Shown: positions 43,142 through 51,128 of the stretch, one piece after another
How the letters are laid out: each line of letters opens with the position of its first letter
Numbering within the stretch: position 1 is the first letter of the stretch
Assembly (NCBI GenBank): GCA_965224225.1
Contig: CBDCZF010000035.1
Coordinates: forward strand, 124,001-188,000
Direction: 5' to 3'
Length of the DNA: 64,000 nucleotides
Origin: CAJQQK01 sp965224225
GTDB taxonomy: Bacteria > Pseudomonadota > Alphaproteobacteria > Rhizobiales > Hyphomicrobiaceae
The notes under the pieces: generated by a model
What the model was told of the DNA's origin: nothing
Seen by the model: the letters and a program-made list of their open reading frames with translations, nothing else
Databases searched by the model: none
Program-made: the position numbers and the translations under genes

Positions 43142-45409
43142 TCACTCGAAAACGCGCTCAACCTTGCTGACGACGTCGCAGGCGCGCAAACCGCCGATGA
43201 TGCCATTCAAATGCTCGAGATCCCAGACTTCGATCTCGACGGCCATCTCGGTGAAATCATGCGCCCGCTCGAGCATGCGCAAGTTGTCGATGTTGCCGTC
43301 GTTCTGGCCGATCACCTGCGCAATCTGGGCAAGCGAGCCCGGTTCGTTGGTCGCCGTCACGTTTATCGAGGCAGGGAAGCGCTCCGGTCGTTCTGGATTG
43401 ATGTCCCAGGTGACATCGATCCATTCGGCGTCTTCCAGATCGCGCAGCTTGGGCGAATGGATCTGGAAGATGCGAATGCCCTCGCCCGGCTCCATGACGC
43501 CGACGATGCGATCGCCCGGCACGGCACCGCTCGATGCAAAGCGCACCGGCAGGTCGTGGCGCAAGCCGCGGATCGGAACGCTGTCGCCCCGCTCGATGCG
43601 TTCGGCATTGGCCCGCGGCACATAGAATTTGAGGCCCATGACACGGGCCAGGTTGAACCAGCCGTCCTGACCGCGGCCGTGGTCGAACTTGTTGCGTGGC
43701 CGGCGGACCTGGCGCGTGACTTCAACGGCGGCACCAGGCGCCACGGCCTGCAGGACGTCGCTGACCGGAAGCTCTCCGCGCCCGACGCCGATCAATGCCT
43801 CTTCCACCGTCTTGACCGAAAGGCGCGGCAGTGCACTCTCGAGGCGCTCATCGGAATATTCCTGCTCGACCCGGCGGAAATGCGCGTCGATCAGCCGGCG
43901 GCCGAGTTCGACATATTGCCGGCGCAGCGCATCACGGGCAGCACGGCGAATGGCTGCGCGCGCCCGCCCGGTGACCGCGATGCGCTCCCAGGCAGCGGGC
44001 GGTGTGCGATGTTCCGCCGTCAGGATCTCGACCTCGTCACCGTTTCGGAGCCGCGTCGACATCGGCAACTGACGTCCGTTGACGATCGCGCCGCTTGCCA
44101 TGTTGCCGACGTCAGTGTGGACGGCATAGGCGAAATCAATCGGCGTTGCGCCCGTCGGCAGCGCGATCAGCCGGCCCTTCGGCGTAAAACAGAACACCTG
44201 GTCGAGAAACAACTCGAGCTTGGTGTGCTCGAGAAACTCTTCCGGGTTCTGGCCATCGAGCAGCGTTTCGACGAGACGCCGCAACCACATGTAGGGGTCG
44301 ATATCCTTGGCATTGACGGCATGGCCGTTGCGCGCTGCCTCCGGCACGGCACTGACGCTGTCGCCATCTGCAGCACTACGCTCCTTGTAGAGGAGATGCG
44401 AGGCGACGCCATATTCCGCGATCGAATGCATCTCGCGCGTGCGCACCTGCAGTTCGACGCGCTGGTGGCGGGGCCCGACGATCGTCGTGTGCAGCGACTG
44501 ATAGCCGTTCTGTTTCGGCGTCGAGACGTAGTCCTTGAAACGGCCCGGCACCGCCCGCCAGGCGGTATGGGCGACGCCAAGCACGCGATAGCAATCGCTC
44601 GGCTTGTCGACGACGGCGCGAAATCCGTAGATATCGGAGAGCTGTTCGAGCGAGATCTGCTTGTTTTCCATCTTGCGCCAGATCGCATAGGGGCGCTTTT
44701 CGCGCGCCTCGATCTCGCATTCGATCCCTTCTTCGTCCAATCGCCCGCGCAAAGCAGCCCCGATTTCGTCGATCAGCCCCTTGTTGCGCTTGTGCAGCAC
44801 CTCGAGCTTGGCTGTCACCGCCTTATAGGCATCCGGATAGAGCCAGCGGAAGGCATGGTCCTGCAATTCCTCGACGATCCAGCGAATGCCCATGCGGCTG
44901 GCAAGCGGCGCGTAGATTTCGAGCGTCTCTTCCGAGATCCGCGCACGGCTGCCCGGTTTCATGTGTTCGAGCGTGCGCATGTTGTGCAGCCGGTCGGCAA
45001 GCTTTACCAACAGCACGCGGATGTCGCTCGAAATGGCGATCAGCAGCTTGCGGAAATTCTCGGCCTGTTCGGCTTTCTTGGTGACAAGATCGAGCTTCTT
45101 GATCTTGGTCAGACCGTCAACCAGGTGGCCGATCTTGGCACCGAACAGCTCATCGATCTCGGTCCGGGTGACATCGGTGTCCTCGATTACGTCATGCAAC
45201 AGGGCGGTTGCGATGGTCGAGCTGTCGAGTTTCAGGTCGGCGAGGATGGCGGCAACTTCGAGGGGATGGGAAAAGTAAGGATCGCCCGACGCACGACGCT
45301 GATTGGCATGCGCCTTCATGGCATAGACATAGGCGCGGTTGAGCAGCGCCTCATCGGCGTCTGCGTCATATGAAAGGACGCGTTCCACCAGTTCGTACTG
45401 GCGCATCAT
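43142..45409 (-). CDS. rsh: bifunctional (p)ppGpp synthetase/hydrolase Rsh
   Basis: 755 residues. The HD hydrolase domain is at the N-terminus (YFSHPLEVAAILADL, ALLHDVIEDTDV), so hydrolysis should be active. The synthetase domain has IYGFRAVVDKPSDCY and TPKQNGYQSLHTT. TGS (TPKGRLIALPTGATPIDFAY) and a C-terminal ACT domain (NVTATNEPGSLAQIAQVIGQ) follow. One such enzyme is usual in alphaproteobacteria. Two Met codons at the start are equivalent. Confidence 0.95.
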   Translation of the reverse strand: MMRQYELVERVLSYDADADEALLNRAYVYAMKAHANQRRASGDPYFSHPLEVAAILADLKLDSSTIATALLHDVIEDTDVTRTEIDELFGAKIGHLVDGLTKIKKLDLVTKKAEQAENFRKLLIAISSDIRVLLVKLADRLHNMRTLEHMKPGSRARISEETLEIYAPLASRMGIRWIVEELQDHAFRWLYPDAYKAVTAKLEVLHKRNKGLIDEIGAALRGRLDEEGIECEIEAREKRPYAIWRKMENKQISLEQLSDIYGFRAVVDKPSDCYRVLGVAHTAWRAVPGRFKDYVSTPKQNGYQSLHTTIVGPRHQRVELQVRTREMHSIAEYGVASHLLYKERSAADGDSVSAVPEAARNGHAVNAKDIDPYMWLRRLVETLLDGQNPEEFLEHTKLELFLDQVFCFTPKGRLIALPTGATPIDFAYAVHTDVGNMASGAIVNGRQLPMSTRLRNGDEVEILTAEHRTPPAAWERIAVTGRARAAIRRAARDALRRQYVELGRRLIDAHFRRVEQEYSDERLESALPRLSVKTVEEALIGVGRGELPVSDVLQAVAPGAAVEVTRQVRRPRNKFDHGRGQDGWFNLARVMGLKFYVPRANAERIERGDSVPIRGLRHDLPVRFASSGAVPGDRIVGVMEPGEGIRIFQIHSPKLRDLEDAEWIDVTWDINPERPERFPASINVTATNEPGSLAQIAQVIGQNDGNIDNLRMLERAHDFTEMAVEIEVWDLEHLNGIIGGLRACDVVSKVERVFE

Positions 45410-45596
45410 CTCATCACCTGCTTACGGTCTTGCTCTGGCCGCTCTCGCCGCCAACAGTCCGTTACGCATGCGATGCTGTCAATTCCGGTGCATGCCGCAG
45501 CAGCGATGCCGCGCCCGGTGGCGGCCAGAGGCGAGTTGCTTGCTGAGTAGATGATGTCATCGGAACAGGCTGACAAGCGTCGACAGCCGGGCCCCA

Positions 45597-45636
45597 ATAA
45601 AAAACGAGCGGAACCTCGGCAGAGGCCCGCCCGCTT
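45597..45636 (-). terminator. intrinsic terminator of rpoZ
   Basis: On the minus strand AGCGG pairs with CCGCT around an inner CCTC/GAGG hairpin, and TTTTTT follows within two bases. It begins 33 bases after the rpoZ stop and separates rpoZ from rsh. Confidence 0.75.
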
Positions 45637-45668
45637 GAATATCCGGCACAATCGGTACGCCGTGCCGC

Positions 45669-46097
45669 TCAGCGACTGCCGCGCCCGCCGGAACCACCGC
45701 CAATCGCAGCAGAGGGCTCGGTCGGTGTCAGGCTCTCCATGCCGCGCAGCAATTGCTCTTCGGTGAGGACATCGACAACGGTATCGGTCGACTGGTCGTC
45801 GCGGCCGAGCATCGGGCCGCGGCGTTCGGAGATCAGTACGGGTGCTGCACCTTCTTCCGGCTCGTCGACCTCGACGTTCTTCTGGATCGAGTGAATGAGG
45901 CTTTCCTTCATATCCTCGGCCGGGACCGTCTGCTCGGCGATCTCACGCAGCGAGACGACGGGGTTCTTGTCGTTTTCGCGCTCGACGGTGATCGGGCTGC
46001 CGCTCGAGATCGCCCGGGCGCGATGGGCTGCCAGCAGCACGAGTTCAAAACGGTTGGGCACCTTATCGACACAGTCTTCAACGGTCACACGGGCCAT
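45669..46097 (-). CDS. rpoZ: RNA polymerase omega subunit
   Basis: 142 residues. Omega aids assembly of the beta-prime subunit and is one site of ppGpp action. It begins MARVTVEDCVDKVPNRFEL and continues VLLAAHRARAISSG, the family signature. The Glu/Asp-rich tail with a Gly/Ser/Arg end is the long form seen in alphaproteobacteria. Next gene downstream is rsh, after a terminator. Confidence 0.95.
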   Translation of the reverse strand: MARVTVEDCVDKVPNRFELVLLAAHRARAISSGSPITVERENDKNPVVSLREIAEQTVPAEDMKESLIHSIQKNVEVDEPEEGAAPVLISERRGPMLGRDDQSTDTVVDVLTEEQLLRGMESLTPTEPSAAIGGGSGGRGSR

Positions 46098-46383
46098 GGA
46101 TTATCGCTCCAGATCGCGGTTTATCGGCAAGGCTCTTCCAGCCTGAGGAGAAGCGCACGGCACAATTCCGGCTGTCGGGCAGCAGCGCTCAGGCCTCACA
46201 ATTCCTGCTGTTCGGGGTCAACTTTCAGAATCGCACAAGAACGCCGGTGAATCAAGCTTGTAAATGGTCTGTTGGCAAAAAGCCCATGCCTGTCCGGAGT
46301 TCGAGAACTCACGAACCGGATTATGCATAACCATGCATCGCGGCCACATGCTGCGGCACGACACATCAGGGCCCAACAGCAGC

Positions 46384-46695
46384 TCAGGCCGCCGGCGTCA
46401 GCACGTGGATGACACGGCTAGCCAGCATGTCCTTCACCTTGGCGGCGTAGGCGGCCATATGCGGGGCTGCTGCGTGTGCTTTGAGGTCTTCCACCGTCTC
46501 CCACTTCTCAATCACGACGAACGTATCATCGCCAAAGGCCGTCTGAATCGGCCCCATGTCGGCAGCATCGGTGGTTGGCGTGTATTCGACACAGCCCTTT
46601 TCGGCATGAACCGCCGGCATGTTGGCCCGGAACGCATCGAGAACGGTCTCCCGCATACCTGGCTTGGTCGTGATTATGGCGACAACGTGGATCAT
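46384..46695 (-). CDS. putative quinol monooxygenase (ABM domain)
   Basis: 103 residues, one antibiotic-biosynthesis-monooxygenase fold: IHVVAIITTKPGMRETVLD at the start, CVEYTPTTDA, FVVIEKWETVEDLKAHAAAPHM. Such small dimers oxidise quinols or are of unknown role (YgiN-like). No cofactor motif is expected. It stands alone between rpoZ and a secreted protein gene. Confidence 0.8.
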   Translation of the reverse strand: MIHVVAIITTKPGMRETVLDAFRANMPAVHAEKGCVEYTPTTDAADMGPIQTAFGDDTFVVIEKWETVEDLKAHAAAPHMAAYAAKVKDMLASRVIHVLTPAA

Positions 46696-46902
46696 ATCGA
46701 TACCTTCTCAATTGCAGCGGCCGACCTGACCGCCCGGGATGTCACCGGAACTTGCCAAACCCGGCGGTATCCTTCAATCCACAAACGGATTTTCCGTCAC
46801 CCTGGGGGTGCACTGGACAATTCGGCGTATCTGCTTGGACAACCGGGCTGAGATCAGCGATAGTCGCGCGCTATCGCGTCCCATTGGAGGCTTGGAGCAA
46901 GC

Positions 46903-47421
46903 ATGGCCCGGAACCAAACGCGACGCCCTCGTCTGTTGAGCGCCTTTCTGATCGGGATCTTTGTGCTGCAGGCCGAGGCGACGGCCGAGACGAACACGGT
47001 CTGCGTGCACTGTGAGGCGCCGGCTGCCACCTATTCATGCTCGTATGCGCCGGGCGCCCTTGCCCCCCCCTCCAGCGGCCAGTCGCTCAGGTTTGCCTGT
47101 ATCCGCGATATTGCAGAGCGCTTTGCCCATCGCCAATGCAGCGTGCGGCGCAACCAATCGGACCCGTGCCAGGGGCTGGTCCACATGATCGCCCCGACCG
47201 GCCAGTTACCGCCGCAGGAAACGGCCGGCACTGATGCTGCGCGTGCCGCCGACAGACAGCGGCCGCCACAGCAACCGGCAGCCGAACCTCGCACCGTCGT
47301 CGAGCTTGCCCGCCAGACCGCCGATTCCACCCAACGGCAATTCGATCGCTCGCGCGAGACCGTGAACAATGCCATGCGCTCGACCTGGCAGTGTCTCGCA
47401 TCGCTGTTCAACGACTGCTGA
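46903..47421 (+). CDS. exported Cys-containing protein of unknown function
   Basis: 172 residues. A signal peptide at about 1-29 (LLSAFLIGIFVLQAEATAE) is followed by a short Cys-rich domain (VCVHCEAP, TYSCSYAPG, RFACIRDIAE, CSVRRNQSDPC) and a Gln/Arg/Pro-rich tail ending with a further pair of Cys. Two or more disulfides are likely in the periplasm. Family not recognised. It converges with the small Sel1-like gene. Confidence 0.65.
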   Translation: MARNQTRRPRLLSAFLIGIFVLQAEATAETNTVCVHCEAPAATYSCSYAPGALAPPSSGQSLRFACIRDIAERFAHRQCSVRRNQSDPCQGLVHMIAPTGQLPPQETAGTDAARAADRQRPPQQPAAEPRTVVELARQTADSTQRQFDRSRETVNNAMRSTWQCLASLFNDC

Positions 47422-47440
47422 TCACTGCCCGCCGGCAAAG

Positions 47441-47710
47441 TTAGTGATGCTTCAGCCACTGGCGCGCCAGGCGCTGTGCCGTGGCGATTTCCTCACGCGA
47501 CATCTCGGCTGCGATCTCGAGCCGGCGCTGGCGTGCTTCTTCGTTGCCGCGCAGCGCCGCCAGGTTGAACCATTTGTGGGCGGCGATGAGGTCCAGCTCC
47601 ACATCGCGACCGGCGCAGTACATCAGACCAAGCTCGAACAGTGCATCCGGCCGGCCGCTTTCCGCCGACTGCTCGATCAATTCACGCGAACCAAACTCAA
47701 GGCGTGCCAC
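47441..47710 (-). CDS. small Sel1-repeat protein
   Basis: 89 residues with one Sel1-like unit: SGRPDALFELGLMYCAGR followed by DLIAAHKWFNLAALRGNEEA. Sel1 repeats form alpha-hairpins that bind other proteins. There is no signal peptide. Similar small proteins are common in Rhizobiales. Partner unknown. Confidence 0.75.
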   Translation of the reverse strand: MARLEFGSRELIEQSAESGRPDALFELGLMYCAGRDVELDLIAAHKWFNLAALRGNEEARQRRLEIAAEMSREEIATAQRLARQWLKHH

Positions 47711-47969
47711 GACTTCCTCCCGATCGACACCATACCTGTCAACGTGAACGAGGCGTTAATCGCCCCATCCACGCGTTAAGCATGCACGGGTAAAGAATGA
47801 CGCTTGGTTAAATCGAATGCGGCACGAATTTGATTCTTTGCCAAATCCAGCGGCTATTCCGATCATGGCTAACGAAAGGATAATCGGCTTTCGAGAACCG
47901 GACAGTCCGCCGGCTGCGACGGGCCGAACCCGCCGTCCCGGCAAGACTCGACGACACGAACGCTGCCGC

Positions 47970-48416
47970 TCAGCCGGATAGCGTCCAGGCTCCGTCAGCA
48001 TCGCGGCAGGCGATACCCTCGAGTTGGCGTGTGTAGCGGTTCGACGTCAGCATGATGATGACATGCCGGCAAACCTGACCCTGCGCGCTCTTGAACGAGG
48101 TCGTCGGACGAATGAGCCCGTTGAGCAGTCCGTGCCCGCGCTGCCAGACGTAGGTCGCGCCATCGCCGACCTCGCTCAGCGCCGTATCGATGGCATGCAG
48201 GGTCGCAAGCTCATCGGCACGGTCGAGCAGAACGCTCGGCCTCGGGCCCCGCGGCTGATAGCCGGGCTGCGGGGCATTGGCAGCGGGAGCTGATACGTTT
48301 GGAAATCGTTCCTCGCCAATTGCGGCGGGCGGGCCGGCGATCAGGGCCAGAACAAGCAATGCGGCAATGATCGAACTTGCCGAAAAATCGGAATGAGGGC
48401 GTAGTAGCCGACGCAT
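47970..48416 (-). CDS. exported protein resembling RT0821/Lpp0805 surface proteins
   Basis: 148 residues from MRRLLRPHSD. A signal peptide or anchor (IIAALLVLALIAGPPAAIGE) is followed by a Pro-rich stretch and a C-terminal domain with GQVCRHVIIMLTSN and ACRDADGAWTLSG. That last pattern resembles the Cys-flanked end of the RT0821/Lpp0805 surface antigen family. Start chosen for the signal peptide; the frame is open far upstream but through unlike sequence opposite pdxH. Divergent from pdxH. Confidence 0.6.
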   Translation of the reverse strand: MRRLLRPHSDFSASSIIAALLVLALIAGPPAAIGEERFPNVSAPAANAPQPGYQPRGPRPSVLLDRADELATLHAIDTALSEVGDGATYVWQRGHGLLNGLIRPTTSFKSAQGQVCRHVIIMLTSNRYTRQLEGIACRDADGAWTLSG

Positions 48417-48566
48417 GACATGATACTCTGTTACCAACTGAACCAAGCACCCGGCAGCCGACTGGCCCTCAAGTGCATGCGCACGATCGCAAGTCGTGGT
48501 TAATATCGGCTGAAGAAACCGCTTCAATCGCCTCACAGTGAAACAATCCGCGCCAAGAGCCGCCCC

Positions 48567-49220
48567 ATGACCCAGCCAGAATCGCAAGCCCCGAGCCCCG
48601 CCGGCGACTTTGCCGAAGCACCCGAACCGTTTGCCTTGTTCGAGGCCTGGTTTGCCGACGCCAACGCGCATGAGGCGAGCGATGCCAATGCCATGACCGT
48701 TGCAACGGTCGACAGTGCCGGATTGCCCAATGTGCGCATCATCCTGCTCAAAGGTCTCGATGGGCCCGAGGCCGGACCCGATCGCGGATTTACGTTTTAT
48801 ACCAACTACGAGAGCGCCAAGGGGCGCGAGCTTGAAGCCAACCCGCGCGCAGCCCTGCTGTTTCACTGGAAATCGCTGCGCCGACAGATACGCATCCGGG
48901 GCACGATCGCCAAGGTGAGCTCGGAGGAAGGCGACGAGTATTTCGCCTCGCGGCCGCGCGGCAGCCAGGTTGGCGCCTGGGCCTCGGCACAGTCGCGCCC
49001 GCTTGCCGACATGGGTGAACTCAACGACGCCGTTGCCCGCATGAGCGAACGCTTCGGCGAGACGGAACCGGTACCCCGTCCGCCGCACTGGTCAGGCTAC
49101 CGGCTGGTGCCGACCGAGATGGAATTCTGGCACGATCGGCCCTACCGCCTGCATGAGCGCGTCGTGTTTCAGCGTACCGGTCCCACCGAACCCTGGCAAA
49201 AGTCGCGGCTTTTCCCCTGA
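48567..49220 (+). CDS. pdxH: pyridoxamine 5'-phosphate oxidase
   Basis: 217 residues. FMN enzyme that makes pyridoxal 5'-phosphate. Motifs: PNVRIILLKG, FTFYTNYESAKGRELE, ALLFHWKSLRRQIRIRG, SRPRGSQVGAWAS-like region, and the C-terminal LHERVVFQR. Complete. It is followed after 43 bases by an SDR gene and then by the UGA-containing gene; these three may form one transcript. Confidence 0.95.
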   Translation: MTQPESQAPSPAGDFAEAPEPFALFEAWFADANAHEASDANAMTVATVDSAGLPNVRIILLKGLDGPEAGPDRGFTFYTNYESAKGRELEANPRAALLFHWKSLRRQIRIRGTIAKVSSEEGDEYFASRPRGSQVGAWASAQSRPLADMGELNDAVARMSERFGETEPVPRPPHWSGYRLVPTEMEFWHDRPYRLHERVVFQRTGPTEPWQKSRLFP

Positions 49221-49263
49221 CATGAGGTGCACTGGGCACTCAATCCGCTCGAGGTAGAACGCC

Positions 49264-50025
49264 ATGGCCGAAAGACCGACAAACGCAGAGCGCAAGACCC
49301 TCATCCTGACCGGTGCCTCGCGCGGCATCGGCCACGCCACGGTCAAGCGGTTTTCATCCGCCGGCTGGCGGGTAATCACCTGCTCGCGCCATGCTTTCCC
49401 GGAAGACTGTCCCTGGGAAATGGGCCCTGAAGACCACATCCAGGTCGACCTGGCGGATTTCGACAACACGCGTGCCGCCATCGCCGAAATGAAGCTGCGC
49501 CTGCAGGAACAGGGCGGCCGCCTCAATGCGCTGGTCAACAACGCTGCGATCAGCCCGAAAGGAGCGGACGGCGAGCGGCTGGCGGCCATCGACACCGCGG
49601 TCGCCGATTGGCAGCATGTCTTCAACGTCAACTTCTTTGCGCCGATCTTGCTGGCCCGCGGCCTGATCGAGGAACTCGAGCGCGCAAGCGGTGCCGTCGT
49701 CAACGTCTCGTCGATCGCAGGCAGCCGGGTCCATCCCTTCGCGGGTGCCGCCTACGCCACCTCCAAAGCGGCACTCGCCGCGCTAACCCGCGAGATGGCT
49801 TTTGATTTCGGGCCAAAGAACGTGCGCATCAACGCCATTTCACCAGGCGAGATCGAAACATCGATCCTGTCACCGGGCACCGACCGCATCGTCCAGGAAC
49901 AGGTCCCGATGAAACGCCTCGGCGAGCCGGAGGAAGTGGCCAAGGCGATCTATTTCCTGTGCACCGATCAATCGAGTTATGTCACGGGTGCCGAGTTGCA
50001 CATCAACGGCGGCCAGCATGTCTGA
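49264..50025 (+). CDS. SDR-family oxidoreductase
   Basis: 253 residues, Rossmann fold. NAD(P) motif TGASRGIGHAT, NNAAISPKG, catalytic Ser-Tyr-Lys (NVSSIAGSR, then AAYATSKAAL), and the C-terminal FLCTDQSSYVTGAELHINGG. Substrate unknown. It begins 43 bases after pdxH and ends 18 bases before the selenoprotein gene, so it may work with that reductase-like protein. Confidence 0.85.
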   Translation: MAERPTNAERKTLILTGASRGIGHATVKRFSSAGWRVITCSRHAFPEDCPWEMGPEDHIQVDLADFDNTRAAIAEMKLRLQEQGGRLNALVNNAAISPKGADGERLAAIDTAVADWQHVFNVNFFAPILLARGLIEELERASGAVVNVSSIAGSRVHPFAGAAYATSKAALAALTREMAFDFGPKNVRINAISPGEIETSILSPGTDRIVQEQVPMKRLGEPEEVAKAIYFLCTDQSSYVTGAELHINGGQHV

Positions 50026-50043
50026 TCCGAGAAAGCAGCAGAG

Positions 50044-50925
50044 ATGAGTTCACAGAATTCGCGCGACCCGGTCGCCTACATGGAGCGAACGCGCCTCTAT
50101 TATCGCGCGCTCGGCTATGACCGCGACTACGTTTGGGCGCACTTCGACGACATCCCCTTCGCGCGGTTGTCCAAACCACTCACCGACGCCTCCATTGCCC
50201 TCGTCACAACCGCGATGCCAACCGATCTGGCTGATCCGAAAGCCATGGGCGGACGCCAGATCTGGTCACGCGAAACGGCCGATCCGCCGAGTGAACTGGC
50301 AACCGAGCACGTCGCCTGGGACAAGGAATCGACCCACACGCGCGACCTCGAAAGCTTCCTGCCCATCGCGAGCATCAACGAACTTGCCCGTGACGGCGTC
50401 GTCACAGGTCTGTCCGCCCGGTTCCACGGCGCACCAACCGTCTACAGCCAGCGCCAGACGATCGAGCGAGATGCACCCGAAATTGCGCGACGCATCCAGG
50501 AGGATGGCGCTGACGCCGTTATCCTCTGCCCCTTGTGACCGGTCTGCCACCAAACCGTGAGTTTGGTTGCCCGACATCTCGAACAAGACGGTCTGCCGAC
50601 CGTTATCGTCGGATCGGCCAAGGATATCGTCGAGCACTGCGGGGTTGCCCGCTTCGTGTTCACCGATTTCCCGCTCGGCAATCCCTGCGGCCCGCCGTGG
50701 CAGCGTGAAACGCAGAAAGCGATCGTTGCGTTGGCGCTATCACTGCTCGAAACAGCAACGCGGCCGGCGACGACGATCGAGGCACCGTTCGAGTGGTGGG
50801 ATAAGGACGACTGGCGCACACGCTATGCCCGCGTCACGCCGGAAATGGAGGAAAAGCTGCGCGCCCTTGGTGAACAACGGCGCCAACGTCAGGCGCTTAC
50901 CAAGAAGGAGTCTGCTGATCTCTGA
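50044..50925 (+). CDS. GrdB-related selenoprotein (UGA 165 read as selenocysteine)
   Basis: Read as one 293-residue protein with selenocysteine at residue 165 (TGA 50536-50538). Both halves lie in the same frame with no shift, and both match the glycine/betaine/sarcosine/D-proline reductase selenoprotein B family (DIPFARLSKPL; LVARHLEQDGLPTVIVGSA; FVFTDFPLGNPCG). Around the UGA the protein reads C162-P-L-U165-P-V-C168-H-Q-T, a redox CxxUxxC motif with the Sec where family members have Sec or Cys. A SECIS-like hairpin follows 7 bases later. It lacks the domains for clostridial glycine reductase alone, and no grdA/grdC genes are near. The substrate is unknown. A nonsense mutation is the alternative. 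Confidence 0.82.
50546..50570 (+). promoter_or_regulatory. bacterial SECIS-like hairpin after UGA 165
   Basis: ACCAAAC (50549-50555) pairs perfectly with GTTTGGT (50561-50567); after one mismatch GC/GC extends the stem. The five-base loop CGTGA holds a GU, 19-20 bases after the UGA. Bacterial SECIS elements are hairpins at this distance with an apical GU that SelB reads. Confidence 0.7.
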
Positions 50926-51030
50926 GGCGTTAGCGGCCATGTCGGGAACGGTAAGAGCCTCGATTGAGGCCCGGCAGCTCTCGCTGACTCGTAATGCACC
51001 GACCTGGCAGTTTCGGGCGGACCCGCAATG

Positions 51031-51055
51031 GTGCGTTACACTATTGCTAACGCAC
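51031..51055. repeat. small palindrome GTGCGTTA..TAACGCAC
   Basis: Perfect 8-base arms around a 9-base spacer. Palindromes of this form flanked by GG and CC(C)TAC occur widely as dispersed repeats in proteobacteria. It lies between the selenoprotein gene and the peptide-binding protein gene and could fold in either transcript. Confidence 0.6.
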
Positions 51056-51083
51056 CCTACGAATAATCGGCTCGTCGTCCACA

Positions 51084-51110
51084 ATGAGGGGCGCATCCTG
51101 CGCCCCTCAT
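51084..51110 (-). terminator. hairpin after the peptide-binding protein gene
   Basis: ATGAGGGGCGCA and TGCGCCCCTCAT are perfect 12-base arms around a 3-base loop, 19 bases after the gene's stop. No T-run follows on either strand. It probably ends transcription of the transporter operon or protects its 3' end. Confidence 0.6.
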
Positions 51111-51128
51111 GCAACATCATCTCACGAA

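Noticed and set aside
43211..45373. 720-codon open frame on the plus strand
   Set aside because: It lies wholly opposite rsh, has no recognisable domain, and such frames arise from codon bias in GC-rich DNA.
47865..47981. 38-codon frame on the plus strand starting MANERIIGF
   Set aside because: No ribosome site, very basic Pro/Arg composition and overlap with the end of the opposite gene; too little support.
50536..50538. Nonsense mutation splitting a gene into 50044-50538 and 50557-50925
   Set aside because: The frame is unbroken on both sides, the UGA sits in a CxxUxxC redox motif where relatives carry Sec or Cys, and a SECIS-like hairpin follows. Decay would not place the stop so exactly.
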